Assembly (NCBI RefSeq): GCF_900176345.1
Contig: NZ_FWXU01000023.1
Location: 30,041-94,040, forward strand
Length of the DNA stretch: 64,000 nt
Direction: 5' to 3'
Source of the DNA: Rhizobium sp. RU36D
Lineage (GTDB): Bacteria > Pseudomonadota > Alphaproteobacteria > Rhizobiales > Rhizobiaceae
Within the stretch, counting starts at the first letter, position 1. Every line of letters begins with the position of its first letter. The notes under the pieces are model-generated. The model was given only the letters and a program-made list of their open reading frames with translations, made no database searches and was not told the DNA's origin. A program made the translations under genes and the position numbers. Below, one piece after another: positions 1 to 10,100 of this stretch.

Positions 1-50
1 TTGTCTGCGCCGGCGGTTTTCCGCTTCTGAGCGCGTGTCGGTATCAGCCC

Positions 51-1028
51 TCAGCCCTTCGAAAAGGCCTGTTTCGTCTTGAGGTCGATGTAATCGGCGA
101 AGGTGATCGGCTCGTATTTGGCCGGCGAGCCCTCGCGGATGAAGGGCTTCAGGCACTCGATCACCGTCTCCTTGCTCGGATTGAGGAAGAACGGGATCGA
201 CTGGCGCCGTGCCGTGCCCTTGAAGCCGCTTGGCGGGTTGGCCACCCGGTGCGGCGTCGAGACCCATTCGTCATTGGTCCAGCGCATGAAGGCATCGGCG
301 ATGTTGATGACATAGGCGCCCTCGATCGACGGCGCATCCAGCCATTCGCCGGAGCGCTTGCGCACCTGCAATCCACCGGGGGACGCTTCCGAGCGCAGGA
401 TGGTCATGAAGCCGTAGTCGGTGTGCACGCCGGCGCGCAACTGGCCCGGCAGCGGCGATTCATCCTGTTCGGGATAGTTGATCACCCTCAGCGCCGACAT
501 ATGGTTTTCGAAGGAGGGCTCGAAATAGTCTTGGTCCAGGCCGATTGCCTGGCAGAAGATCCGCCGCATGTGCTTCGACAGGATTTCCATTTCCCGGAAA
601 TAGTCCCGGAAGGCCGCTTCCAGTCCGGCCGGCTTCTCGGGCCATGCATCGCCCGGCAGCCGCTCGCCGAAATTCAGGCTTTCCTTGTAGTCGCCCGGGG
701 TCTTGATGCCGAGTGTTGCCGCCAGCGCCTCGTCGGCGATCGGCGAGAACGCCACCCCGCCGATAACGCCGGTGCCACGGCCTTGGCTCTTCTTCCAGTC
801 ATGCGGCTCGTCAAAGAAGGCGCGCGCCAGATCGTAGAGCCGCTTGGTGATCTCGACCGAAACGCCATGGCCCGTCACCAGAAAGAAACCTGTGTCGCGG
901 CACGCGGTCTCGATGGCCTTCACCACGGCGGCGCTGCCGGTCTCGCCGCGGATGAACGGACCGACATCGATGACCGGAATGCCTTCTCCTGATGGGGAGC
1001 TGGCGGCACTGGCGCTGGTGGCGGACAT
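51..1028 (-). CDS. 2-oxoglutarate/Fe(II)-dependent oxygenase, isopenicillin-N-synthase family (325 aa)
   Basis: A cytosolic non-haem iron oxygenase that would couple 2-oxoglutarate (or ascorbate-type) oxidation to substrate oxidation; the substrate is unknown. The iron facial triad is visible as H202-x-D204 (HTDYGF) and H260 (STPHRV), with the co-substrate R-x-S motif at R275/S277 (RQSIPF). The N-terminal DIOX_N segment starts at IPVIDVGPF. The start is the ATG at 1028 because AAGGA lies seven bases upstream; a longer in-frame extension reads through the promoter. It is divergent from psuK across a short region with a perfect inverted repeat, so it may share regulation with pseudouridine catabolism. 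Family is clear, reaction is not. Confidence 0.88.
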   Translation of the reverse strand: MSATSASAASSPSGEGIPVIDVGPFIRGETGSAAVVKAIETACRDTGFFLVTGHGVSVEITKRLYDLARAFFDEPHDWKKSQGRGTGVIGGVAFSPIADEALAATLGIKTPGDYKESLNFGERLPGDAWPEKPAGLEAAFRDYFREMEILSKHMRRIFCQAIGLDQDYFEPSFENHMSALRVINYPEQDESPLPGQLRAGVHTDYGFMTILRSEASPGGLQVRKRSGEWLDAPSIEGAYVINIADAFMRWTNDEWVSTPHRVANPPSGFKGTARRQSIPFFLNPSKETVIECLKPFIREGSPAKYEPITFADYIDLKTKQAFSKG

Positions 1029-1057
1029 GGGTTTTTCCTTCCGGCTGCACTTCGACA

Positions 1058-1083
1058 AACAGATGTTGACAAAAACATCTGTT
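1058..1083. promoter_or_regulatory. Perfect 10-bp inverted repeat, probable operator
   Basis: AACAGATGTT (1058-1067) and AACATCTGTT (1074-1083) form a perfect dyad around a 6-bp spacer in the divergent oxygenase/psuK promoter region. There is no U-tract and no upstream gene ends here, so an operator is more likely than a terminator. Dyad symmetry is seen; the bound protein is unknown, and the HTH-bearing PsuK is one candidate. Confidence 0.6.
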
Positions 1084-1131
1084 GTTGTCCATATAAAAAT
1101 TATCGAAGCTCGAAACGGTGATCGAAGCGAT

Positions 1132-2241
1132 ATGGAAGACCTTGGCGCCCAGGAAGCGGCCGTCCTTGAGATCATCAAGGAGAACCCCTTTGCGGGGCAG
1201 CAGGAAATCGCGACCATGCTTGGGCTGGCCCGGTCCACGGTGGCGGCTCACATCGTTCAGCTGATGCAGAAAGGCTATATCCTCGGCCGCGGCTATGTGA
1301 TGCCGGCCAGTTCGCGGGCGGTCTGCATCGGCGGCGCCGTGCTGGACCGCAAATACCGGGCCCGCACGCCGCTGGTGTTCGAGACCTCCAATCCGGTCGA
1401 TGGCCTGCGCAGCCTGGGTGGCGTGGCGCGCAATGTCGCCGAAAACCTGGCTTTGCTCGGCACCACCACCAGCTTCGTGTCGATCGTCGGCGATGATGAA
1501 ACTGGCCGCGCGATCCTGAAGCACATGCGTGATCGCGGCATCGATGTCAGCCAGGTCATCACCTCCGGCGAACGGCCGACGGCGGAATATGCGGCTATTC
1601 TCGATCCCCAGGGCGAACTGGTCCTCGGCATTGCCGACATGAGCATTTTCGACCTGTTCGCACCGAGCTACCTGGACCGCATCTGGCCGCATCTGGCGGC
1701 CGCCACCTGGGTGTTTGCCGATTGCAACCTGCCGGCCGAAACCCTGTCCGCTCTCATCGCCAAACGGCGCGGCGCACGCTTCAAGCTGGCCATCGATGCC
1801 GTCTCCACGCCCAAGGCCGCCCGCCTGCCCAAGGACCTCACCGGCATCGACCTGCTGTTCATGAATATCGACGAGGCCAATTCGATCCTGCAGCGCAAGG
1901 GGCACGAGACCATCGACGACGCCCGCGATGCCGCGGTCGCGCTGCAGCTTGCCGGCGCGCGGGAGGCCGTGGTGACCATGGGGTCTCGCGGCATCGCAGT
2001 CGCCGGCACCGAGGGGGTCAGGACCTTCCCGGCCGTTCACGCCAAGCCCGTCGATATCACCGGCGCGGGCGATGCCATGATTGCCGGCACGCTGCATCGC
2101 ATCCTCTCGGGCGAAGACACCTATGGGGCCGCCCGTACCGGCGCCCTTCTCGGCACGTTGACCACCGAAAGCGCGGCCAGCGTCCATACCGAACTGTCGG
2201 AACGCTTCCTTCAGGCCAACATGCACCGGCTTGCCGGCTGA
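1132..2241 (+). CDS. psuK: Pseudouridine kinase, PfkB family with N-terminal HTH (369 aa)
   Basis: Phosphorylates pseudouridine to pseudouridine 5'-phosphate with ATP, the first step of pseudouridine catabolism. Residues about 1-55 form a winged-helix HTH (QQEIATMLGLARSTVAAHI), followed by a PfkB ribokinase domain. That domain has the sugar-binding GG signature (SLGGVARNVAENLALLG) and the anion-hole motif DITGAGDAMIAG. Assignment to PsuK rather than another PfkB kinase rests on the HTH-kinase architecture and on psuG starting 22 bases downstream. ATG 1132 is the first codon that keeps the HTH intact; its ribosome-binding site is weak. The HTH may let the enzyme bind its own promoter; that is inference. 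Confidence 0.88.
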   Translation: MEDLGAQEAAVLEIIKENPFAGQQEIATMLGLARSTVAAHIVQLMQKGYILGRGYVMPASSRAVCIGGAVLDRKYRARTPLVFETSNPVDGLRSLGGVARNVAENLALLGTTTSFVSIVGDDETGRAILKHMRDRGIDVSQVITSGERPTAEYAAILDPQGELVLGIADMSIFDLFAPSYLDRIWPHLAAATWVFADCNLPAETLSALIAKRRGARFKLAIDAVSTPKAARLPKDLTGIDLLFMNIDEANSILQRKGHETIDDARDAAVALQLAGAREAVVTMGSRGIAVAGTEGVRTFPAVHAKPVDITGAGDAMIAGTLHRILSGEDTYGAARTGALLGTLTTESAASVHTELSERFLQANMHRLAG

Positions 2242-2263
2242 TACTCCAAGGACCCCTGCTGAA

Positions 2264-3193
2264 ATGACCCTTATGAAACCCGAACTGAGCCGCGACGTGG
2301 CCGAAGCCCTTGCCGCTGGCGGCCCTGTCGTGGCGCTTGAATCGACCATCATCACCCACGGAATGCCCTACCCCGCCAATCTGGAGACCGCGCTCGCCGT
2401 GGAGGCTGTGATCCGCGACAATGGCGCCGTTCCCGCAACGATCGCGGTCGTCAATGGCAAGCTGAAGGCCGGGCTGGAGGCAAGCGAGCTGGAAGCGCTG
2501 GCCCAGGCCAAGGGCGTGGTGAAGGCCTCCGGCCGCGATCTTGCGGTTGCCATGGTGCGCGGCGCGTCCGCCGGCACCACGGTTTCGGCCACCATGATTT
2601 TGGCTGATCTTGCCGGCATCGACATCTTCGCGACCGGCGGTGTCGGCGGCGTGCATCGCGGCGCCGAACAGACCTTCGACATCTCCGCCGACCTGACCGA
2701 GCTCGGCCGCACGAAGACCGCGGTCGTCTGCGCGGGCGTGAAATCGATCCTCGATATCGCCAAGACGCTGGAATATCTGGAAACCCAGCGCGTGCCCGTC
2801 ATTGCCTATGGCACCGACGACTTCCCGGCCTTCTTCACCCGCTCCAGCGGCTTCAAGGCGGACCACCGGCTAGATACGCCGGCCGAAATTGCGAAAGCCA
2901 TGCTGCTGCATCACGGGCTCGGCACCGGCACCGGGCTCCTGGTCGCCAACCCGATCCCGGAAGCGGCTGCGCTCACGCCCGAATTCATCGATGGCACGAT
3001 CGCCGATGCGGTCCGCGAGGCGGAAGAAAAGGGTATCGGCCGCAAGGAGCTTACGCCCTTCCTGCTGGCGCGCATCAACGAGATGTCGGGTGGCGAAAGC
3101 CTGAAAGCCAATATCGAACTGGTCAAGAACAACGCGGCGCTCGCCGCCCGGATGGCGGTTGCCTATTCCGCCCTGAAACTCGCCTCGAAGTAA
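2264..3193 (+). CDS. psuG: Pseudouridine-5'-phosphate glycosidase (309 aa)
   Basis: Cleaves the C-C glycosidic bond of pseudouridine 5'-phosphate to uracil and ribose 5-phosphate. The sequence matches the family along its full length: ALESTIITHGMPYP near the N-terminus, NGKLKAGL with the active-site lysine region, TTVSATMILADLAGI, FATGGVGGVHRGAE, and a C-terminal NPIPEAAALTPEFI segment. The start at 2264 has AAGGA about ten bases upstream; a second in-frame ATG at 2273 is possible. It is co-transcribed with psuK (22-base gap). No pseudouridine transporter or ribokinase is adjacent, so uptake must come from elsewhere. Confidence 0.93.
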   Translation: MTLMKPELSRDVAEALAAGGPVVALESTIITHGMPYPANLETALAVEAVIRDNGAVPATIAVVNGKLKAGLEASELEALAQAKGVVKASGRDLAVAMVRGASAGTTVSATMILADLAGIDIFATGGVGGVHRGAEQTFDISADLTELGRTKTAVVCAGVKSILDIAKTLEYLETQRVPVIAYGTDDFPAFFTRSSGFKADHRLDTPAEIAKAMLLHHGLGTGTGLLVANPIPEAAALTPEFIDGTIADAVREAEEKGIGRKELTPFLLARINEMSGGESLKANIELVKNNAALAARMAVAYSALKLASK

Positions 3194-3216
3194 CGGCCTA
3201 TAAAAAGGGGAATGCC

Positions 3217-4026
3217 ATGAGCTACGAAACCATCCTTTACGAGAAGGATGCCCACGACAAGTTCGCGACCATCACCATCAACAGGCCGGAAAAGATGAAC
3301 GCGATGAACAAGACGGTCATCCGCGAGATCGATGCGGCGCTGGCCGCCGCCGTCGCCGACCCGGATGTCAACGCGCTTGTGATCACGGGTGCCGGACGTT
3401 CATTCTCCTCGGGCTATGACCTGCAGGGCGGCGACTTCGATGTCGATATCGATTTCTGGCGCGAGGACATGTCCGAGAATGCCGAGGCGCTTCTCAACAT
3501 CTGGAAGGCGCCGATCCCGGTCATCGCCTCGGTCAATGGCTATGCGCTGGCCGGCGCGCTGGAACTGATGATGTGCTGCGATCTGGCCATTGCCGCCGAC
3601 AATGCCAAGTTCGGCGAGCCGGAAGTGCGGCACAATTCCGGACCTCCGGCGCTGATGATGCCGTGGCTGCTCGCCACCCGCGACGTGCGCTGGCTGATGT
3701 TTACCGGCGACACCGTCGATGCCGAGGAAGCGCTGCGCATGCACCTGATCAACAAGGTGGTGCCGGCCGACCAGCTGAAGGAAAAGACGGAGAACCTGGC
3801 CCGCAAGCTCGCCCGCATGCCGGTGCCGGCGCTGAAATACACCAAGGCCTCGATCAACAACCAGCAGGTCGTGGCAGGGCTCTTGCCCGCCTTCCAGTAC
3901 AACATTGAAGCAATTGCAGCGCTCCATGTGACGAAGCAAGGCCGCGAATGGATGGCGAACCTCGCCAAGATGTCGCTCAAGGAATATCTGAACTTCCGCG
4001 ACTCGCCCTTCAAGGGTCTGGACTGA
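3217..4026 (+). CDS. Enoyl-CoA hydratase/isomerase (crotonase) family protein (269 aa)
   Basis: A crotonase-fold acyl-CoA enzyme. It has the usual N-terminal sheet (FATITINRPEKMNAM), the first oxyanion-hole segment (GAGRSFSSGYDLQGG) and the second (YALAGALELMMCCDLAIA). The position where hydratases carry the second catalytic glutamate (GLxPxxGG) instead reads RHNSGPPALMM. Hydration of a simple trans-2-enoyl-CoA is therefore not assured, and another crotonase reaction is possible. It starts 23 bases after psuG behind an AAAGGGG box and is followed 10 bases later by an acyl-CoA synthetase, so the pair probably activates and processes an organic acid. Confidence 0.82.
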   Translation: MSYETILYEKDAHDKFATITINRPEKMNAMNKTVIREIDAALAAAVADPDVNALVITGAGRSFSSGYDLQGGDFDVDIDFWREDMSENAEALLNIWKAPIPVIASVNGYALAGALELMMCCDLAIAADNAKFGEPEVRHNSGPPALMMPWLLATRDVRWLMFTGDTVDAEEALRMHLINKVVPADQLKEKTENLARKLARMPVPALKYTKASINNQQVVAGLLPAFQYNIEAIAALHVTKQGREWMANLAKMSLKEYLNFRDSPFKGLD

Positions 4027-4036
4027 GGATCGCGCC

Positions 4037-6139
4037 ATGCCCGCAAACACCCCTGAGGCGATGCGGGCGTTGATGGCGCCCCGCTCGGTCGCCATTGTCG
4101 GCGCCACCGAGCGCGCCGACGCCTCCTCCAGCTATGTCATGCGCAACATGATGCGCGCGGGCTATCAAGGCACGATCCTGCCGGTGCATCCGAAGGCCGA
4201 GACGGTCTTCGGATACCGGGCCGCCCCGTCACTCTCTGCCCTTGATACGGCTCCCGATGTCGCGGTCATCGGTATTGCCGCCGACCGCGTCATTGCGGCG
4301 CTTGAAGACGCCGGCCAGAGGGGCGTGAAGGCCGCCGTGGTATTGGCCTCGGGCTTTGCGGAACTCGACGACGCCGGCCGCGAGCGGCAGCGGCAACTGA
4401 TCGACATCGCCGAGCGCTATGGCATGGCCATCTGCGGGCCGAATTGCCTTGGTCTGTTCAATCTGTCGACCGGCGCGGCGCTTTATTCCTCCAGCCTTTC
4501 GACGAACCTCAGGAAGGGCCGTTTCGCCATTCTCTCCCATTCCGGCGCCAGCGCCATCGCGCTTGGCAATACCGGCCGTTTCGGCCTCAGCCATATCGTC
4601 TCCTCCGGCAACAGCGCCGCGACCGATATCGCCGACTACTTGAGCTATCTCGCCGAAAACGACGACACGTCGGCAGTCGGCATCGTCCTGGAAGCAATCC
4701 GCGATCCCGGGAAACTGGCCGCGGCCATGGAGCGGATGCATGCTGCGGGCAAACCGGTCATCGCCTTGCGGGCGGGCCGCTCGGACCGGGGTGCGGCGGC
4801 AACGGCCGCCCATACCGGCGCGCTGGCCGGCAGCAACGAAGCCTTCCGCGCCTTCTTCGAGCGTGTCGGCATCCTTGAGGTGCCCGACATGGACGGTTTC
4901 ATCGAGACGGCCAATCTGTGCCTGACGCTGAAGACGCGTCCGCAAAGGCCTGATGTCGCAATTGTCGGCGTGTCCGGCGGCGGCGTTGCCCATGTTTCCG
5001 ACATCGCCGAAGAGGTGGGCCTTAACCTGCCGGAGCTTGGGCGTGCGACCCGCGACCGCCTGAAAACCCTGCTGCCGCCCTTCGCCACGCCGCAGAACCC
5101 GCTGGACACGACGGGCGTCGTCTTTGCCGATGGCACCATCTACCGCGACGTGCTAACGACACTGGCCGGCGACCCCGCCATTGGCCTGATCGTTGCCACA
5201 CAGGACGCGCCGGTTGGCCTGGATGATGCCTGTGCCTCTGAATATCTCGGCATCGCCGGGGCCGTCGCCGACTATGCCGCAGACGCCACCGTGCCCGTCA
5301 TCTTCATGAGCAACCTGTCGTCGGGCCACCACGCGGCCGTGGAAGACAAGCTTTCCGGCGTGCCTATCCTGCGCGGGACCAAAAGCGCGCTGACCGCGAT
5401 CAAGGGTCTGCTGGAGCTTCAGCAGACAGTATCCTGGCCGCAGGCTTGCCCGACCGACCGCAAATCGCTTCCCTCGGGCGCACTCACGGAGCGGGAGGCG
5501 AAAACGCTGCTTGCTGCCGAGGACATGCCGGTACCGCAGGAAATTCTGGTCACGTCGGCGCAGGCGGCAGCAGAAGCGGCGGCAAGGCTCGGCTTTCCGG
5601 TCGTCCTGAAGATCGAATCTCCCGATATCCCGCACAAGACCGAGGCCGGCGGCGTGAAACTCGGCATCGCGTCGGAGGCCGAGGCGCGCCAGGCCTATCT
5701 GGAGATCATGGACAGCGCCCGTGCCTACGCGCCGGACGCTGATCTACGCGGTGTCTCGGTGCAGGAGATGGTCACGGGCAGTGTCGAGGCTCTGGTCGGC
5801 GTGGTGCGTCACGAGCCCTTCGGCTTCGGCCTCGTCGTCGGCATCGGCGGCGTGCTGGTGGAACTGGTGAAGGACAGCGCCTTCGATCTCCTGCCGCTCG
5901 ATCTCGCCCGCGCGGACGCACTCATCGGCAAGACAAGGCTGGCGTCCCTGCTATCAGGCTATCGCGGCGCGCCAGCGGCGGACCGTCAGGCGCTGGCGCA
6001 ACTGCTGGTGCAGCTATCGGATTTCGTCGCCGCCTATGGCGACGACATCGAAGCGATCGACCTCAACCCCGTCGCAGTGCTGCCCGCGAGGCGGGGCGTG
6101 CGCATTCTCGATGCGCTGATCATTCCGAGAGCGAGATAG
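4037..6139 (+). CDS. ADP-forming acyl-CoA synthetase (acetate--CoA ligase type, 700 aa)
   Basis: Forms acyl-CoA from an organic acid, CoA and ATP with release of ADP and phosphate. It is a single-chain fusion of the alpha part (CoA-binding Rossmann domain about residues 10-135, succinyl-CoA ligase-like domains to about 460) and the beta part (ATP-grasp, about 480-700, with GFPVVLKIESPDIPHKTEAGG). The phosphohistidine is H259 in AAHTGALAGS. It lies 10 bases after the crotonase gene with GGATCGCGCC ahead of the ATG. The substrate is unknown; enzymes of this type also activate aryl and branched acids such as pimelate, ferulate or phenylacetate. It converges on the nucleoside hydrolase with only two bases between stops. 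Confidence 0.85.
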   Translation: MPANTPEAMRALMAPRSVAIVGATERADASSSYVMRNMMRAGYQGTILPVHPKAETVFGYRAAPSLSALDTAPDVAVIGIAADRVIAALEDAGQRGVKAAVVLASGFAELDDAGRERQRQLIDIAERYGMAICGPNCLGLFNLSTGAALYSSSLSTNLRKGRFAILSHSGASAIALGNTGRFGLSHIVSSGNSAATDIADYLSYLAENDDTSAVGIVLEAIRDPGKLAAAMERMHAAGKPVIALRAGRSDRGAAATAAHTGALAGSNEAFRAFFERVGILEVPDMDGFIETANLCLTLKTRPQRPDVAIVGVSGGGVAHVSDIAEEVGLNLPELGRATRDRLKTLLPPFATPQNPLDTTGVVFADGTIYRDVLTTLAGDPAIGLIVATQDAPVGLDDACASEYLGIAGAVADYAADATVPVIFMSNLSSGHHAAVEDKLSGVPILRGTKSALTAIKGLLELQQTVSWPQACPTDRKSLPSGALTEREAKTLLAAEDMPVPQEILVTSAQAAAEAAARLGFPVVLKIESPDIPHKTEAGGVKLGIASEAEARQAYLEIMDSARAYAPDADLRGVSVQEMVTGSVEALVGVVRHEPFGFGLVVGIGGVLVELVKDSAFDLLPLDLARADALIGKTRLASLLSGYRGAPAADRQALAQLLVQLSDFVAAYGDDIEAIDLNPVAVLPARRGVRILDALIIPRAR

Positions 6140-6141
6140 GG

Positions 6142-7119
6142 CTACACTAATCTCAGCTTCGGCTGGCGCACCGTGTCGGCACGGCCGAGCGTTGCCAGTC
6201 GTTCCGTCAGCAGCGCGAAGAAGCCATCGGCATCCACATCGCGGATGAACAGTGCGTTCTTGGGCCTGCCGCTGACGCCCCACCAATCGGCGACGGTCAT
6301 GCCACGGGTGAGGTCGGATTCCATCTCGATCTCGACATTGCAATGCCGGCCGGAATAGAGGTCCGGCTTCAGCAGATAGGCGATCACGTTGGGATCATGC
6401 AGCGGCCCGCCATCCGTGCCGTATTTCGCCTCGTCGAAGCGCTCGAAATATTCGAGCCATCCGGCCGCCACCTCGCCGACCTGGGTTCCAAGTGCGCGGA
6501 AGGCGGCGATGCGCGCGCGCGTGGTCAGCACCTTGTGCGTCACATCAAGCGGCATCATCACGATCGGCGCACCGCAGCCGAAGACGATGGTTGCGGCCTG
6601 GGGATCGACATAGATGTTGAATTCGGCTGCCGGGGTGACATTGCCGCCTTCGAACAGGCCACCGCCCATCAGCACCACCCGGCGGATGCGGCCGGCAATG
6701 TCGGGCGCCTTGGTCAGCGCCTTGCCGAGATTGGTCATCGGCCCCAGCGTGCAGATCGTCACGGTTCCCGAGGGTTCGTTGCGCAAGGTCTCGATGATGA
6801 AATCAACCCCGTGCATGGCCTGAAGCGGCATCACCGGTTCCGGCAGGTCGGCACCATCAAGACCGCTGGCGCCATGGACATATTCCGCCGTCACCAGCGT
6901 TCCCGACATCGGCTGGCTGCAGCCGGCATAGACCCCCATGTCGGATCGTCCCGCCAGTTCGCAGATCTTGCGGATGTTCTTTTCCGTCAGCGACAACGGC
7001 ACATTGCCGGCGGCGGCCGTGATGCCCAGAACCTCGATCTCCGGGCTTGCTAGCGCCAGCAGGATGGCAAGCGCGTCGTCCTGGCCCGGGTCGGTGTCGA
7101 TGATGATCTTTTCGGCCAT
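6142..7119 (-). CDS. Inosine/uridine-preferring nucleoside hydrolase family (325 aa)
   Basis: Hydrolyses N-ribosides to base and ribose. The calcium-binding signature DTDPGQDDALAILLAL is at residues 8-23, with Gln where most members have Ile or Val. The later conserved parts are TICTLGPMTNLGKAL, FNIYVDPQAA and a C-terminal HDPNVIAYLL segment holding the catalytic His-Asp. Length is normal for the family. It sits between the pseudouridine genes and the oxidoreductase operon with its stop two bases from the acyl-CoA synthetase stop. A role in nucleoside salvage alongside psuKG is plausible but is suggested only by proximity. The ribosome-binding site is weak. Confidence 0.9.
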   Translation of the reverse strand: MAEKIIIDTDPGQDDALAILLALASPEIEVLGITAAAGNVPLSLTEKNIRKICELAGRSDMGVYAGCSQPMSGTLVTAEYVHGASGLDGADLPEPVMPLQAMHGVDFIIETLRNEPSGTVTICTLGPMTNLGKALTKAPDIAGRIRRVVLMGGGLFEGGNVTPAAEFNIYVDPQAATIVFGCGAPIVMMPLDVTHKVLTTRARIAAFRALGTQVGEVAAGWLEYFERFDEAKYGTDGGPLHDPNVIAYLLKPDLYSGRHCNVEIEMESDLTRGMTVADWWGVSGRPKNALFIRDVDADGFFALLTERLATLGRADTVRQPKLRLV

Positions 7120-7152
7120 GATGGTGACTTTCAGCAGAGGGCGATAACAGGA

Positions 7153-10100
7153 TTAGGCGACATGGGTCAGCGGCGCGGCGTCGCGCCACCGCTCGATCAG
7201 CTCCGCGCGGCGCTTCTCGTAGCGCTCGACAGCGGCAAGTTTTACTGGACCAAAGCCGCGCACCATGTCCGGCAGGCCGGCAAGCTCGACGGCAACGGCG
7301 TGATTGGCGGCATCCAGCGCCGAACAGAGGTCCGTGACCAGCGCGATATAGTCCTCGATCAGCCGGCGCTCGATGCGGCGCTCCTCGGTGCGACCAAAGG
7401 GATCGAGGGCTGTTCCACGCAGGAATTTCAGCTTTTCGAGCACCGCGAAGGCCGGCCTGATCCAGCCGCCGAACGAGAGTTTCTGAGGACGCCCCGTGCG
7501 CCCGTCGATCCGGCGGGAAAGCAAGGGCGGCGCCAGATGGTGGCGGATCTTGAAATCGCCTTCGAACTGGCGCGCCAGCTTTTCCGAAAAGCTCCGGTCC
7601 CGATGCAGTCGGGCAACCTCGTATTCGTCCTTGTAAGCCATCAGCTTGAAGGCATTGCGCGCGACGGCTTCGGCAAATCCTGTCCGGCCGCGCAGTCGCC
7701 GTTCCGTCTGGTCTGCCATGTCGACCAGATCCTGGTAACGCTCCGCATAGGCGGCATTCTGGTAGTCGGTCAGGAAGGCGACGCGCCGGGCGACGATCTC
7801 GTCCAAGCTTTCCGCCTTGGTGACCGGCGCGCCGAGACCGGCAGCAGCGGCAACGGCGGCAGGCTCGACAGCGCAGCGGCGACCCCAGCCGAAGGCCGCG
7901 CGGTTCATCGCAATGCCGGTGCCATTCAGCTCGATCGCCTTGTCGATGGCCGAGAGCCCGATGGGCACGAGGCCGCGCTGCCAGGCATGGCCGAGCAGGA
8001 ACATGTTCGCCGCGATCGCATCCCCCAGCAGAGCCGTCGCCATATCCGTTGCGGCCACCGTCTCGACAGCCTCCTCGCCGGCAGCACGGCGCAGGGATTT
8101 CAGCGTCGCCTCCTGGCGGAAATCGATCGTGGTGTCCTTCACGAAGGAAGCCGTCGGGGCGAAATGATCATCGATGACGGCATGGGTGCGATTTCGCGCA
8201 AAGGAAGCCAGCGAATTGCGCGAGGCGGCGACCACGATGTCGAAGCCGAGCACCAGGTCGCTTTCCCCCGGCCCGATGCGAGCGGCATTCAGTTGATCAG
8301 GATCGCGGGCAAGCCGGATATGCGAGACGACCGAACCGTTCTTCTGGGCCAGGCCCGTCTGGTCGAGCGTCACCAGCGCCAACCCGTCGATCAGCGCCGC
8401 CTGGGCCAGGATCGCGCTGACGGTAATGACGCCTGTGCCGCCAATGCCGGCCAGCAGCATGCTATAGGGGCGGTCGAAGGTTGTGGCGAAGGCCGGCAGC
8501 GGCAGGTCGTCGGTCCTGACCGTCTTCGACTTCACCTGCGGTTTGCGGATGCTGCCGCCTTCGACGGTGACGAAGCTCGGGCAAAAGCCCTTGATGCAGG
8601 AGAGATCGGTGTTGCAGCTGGACTGGTTGATCCGGCGCTTGCGGCCAAACTCGGTCTCCTGCGGCTCGATGGAGATGCAGTTGGAGACGGCCGAACAGTC
8701 GCCGCAGCCCTCGCAGACCAGTTCGTTGATGAAGGCGCGCTTGTCGGAGACGGGAAAGGCACCGCGCTTGCGCCGGCGGCGTTTTTCGGCGGCGCAGACC
8801 TGGTCATAGATCAGCACGGTGACACCCGGAACCTCGCGCAATTCCCGCTGCACGGCATCGAGTTCGTCGCGGTGATGAATGGAAACCTCGCGCGGCAGCC
8901 GGCCCTGCCAGACCTCCGGCCGTTCTGCGACGACGACGACACGCTCGGCACCCTCCGCCAGCATCTGCCCGACAATGCCGGGCACCGTGACCTCGCCGTC
9001 ATGCTTCTGGCCGCCGGTCATGGCAACGGCGTCGTTGTAGAGGATCTTATATGTAGCATTGACCTTCGCGGCGATGGCGGCACGGATCGCCAGCACGCCG
9101 GAATGGAAATAGGTGCCGTCGCCCATGTTGACGAAAATGTGCTTCTCGTCGGTGAAGGGCGACAACCCGATCCACGAGCCCCCTTCCCCACCCATCTGGG
9201 TGAAGGTCGAAGTGTTGCGGTCCTCATTGCCGATGATCATCATGTGGCAGCCGATACCGGTCGAGGCGCGGCTGCCTGGCGGCAGGCGGGTGGAGACGCT
9301 GTGCGGACAGCCCGAACAGAAATAGGCCTCGCGCTTCAGCGCCGTGGCTTCCACGCCCATGGCCAGCGCCGTTTCCTCAATGAAACGGGCGCGGGCAGCA
9401 AGAGCCTCGTCCATCTGCGAAAACCGCGAAAGGATGGCGCGGGCCACCGCAATCGTGCCGATCTCGCCGGCTGCCTGCAGCAGCGGTGCGCCATCCAGGC
9501 CGGACTTTCCAAACACACGGGGGCGATGCTCAGCCTCCATGTTGAACAGCTGTGCCTTGATCTGGTCTTCGAGGATGGGGCGCTTTTCCTCGATGACGAG
9601 GAGTTCATCGACACCGGCGGCAAAGGCGGCGAGCCCCTGCGGCTCCAGCGGCCAAACCATGCCGACCTTGTAGAGGGCAATCCCCAGTTCGCTGGCGCGG
9701 GCCTCATCGATGCCGAGCAATGACAGCGCTGCCATCAGGTCGAGCCAGGACTTGCCCGTGGAGACGATGCCAAGCCAGGCGCGACCTTCGCCGCCCCAGA
9801 CGGGGCGATCGATCCGGTTGGCGCGGGCAAAGGCCTGCACCGCCAGCATCTTGCGCTCCAGCCGCAGTTCCATGGCATGCGGCCCATCCGGCCAGCGCAG
9901 CCCCAGCCCGTCAGGCGCAAAGCTTTCGTCGGGTATGACGATCTGCAATCGATCCGGATCGATATCGACGGTCGCGGAACATTCGACGATTTCCGTCTGG
10001 CACTTGAAGCCGATCCAGGCGCCGGAATAGCGGCTCATCGCCCAGCCCAACAGACCATAATCGATATATTCGCCGATGCCAGCCGGCGATAGCAGCGGCA

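Noticed and set aside
7162..9723. An 853-codon plus-strand frame opposite the indolepyruvate oxidoreductase gene
   Set aside because: Antisense artefact of the same kind; composition unlike real proteins and the opposite strand carries intact ThDP and Fe-S motifs.
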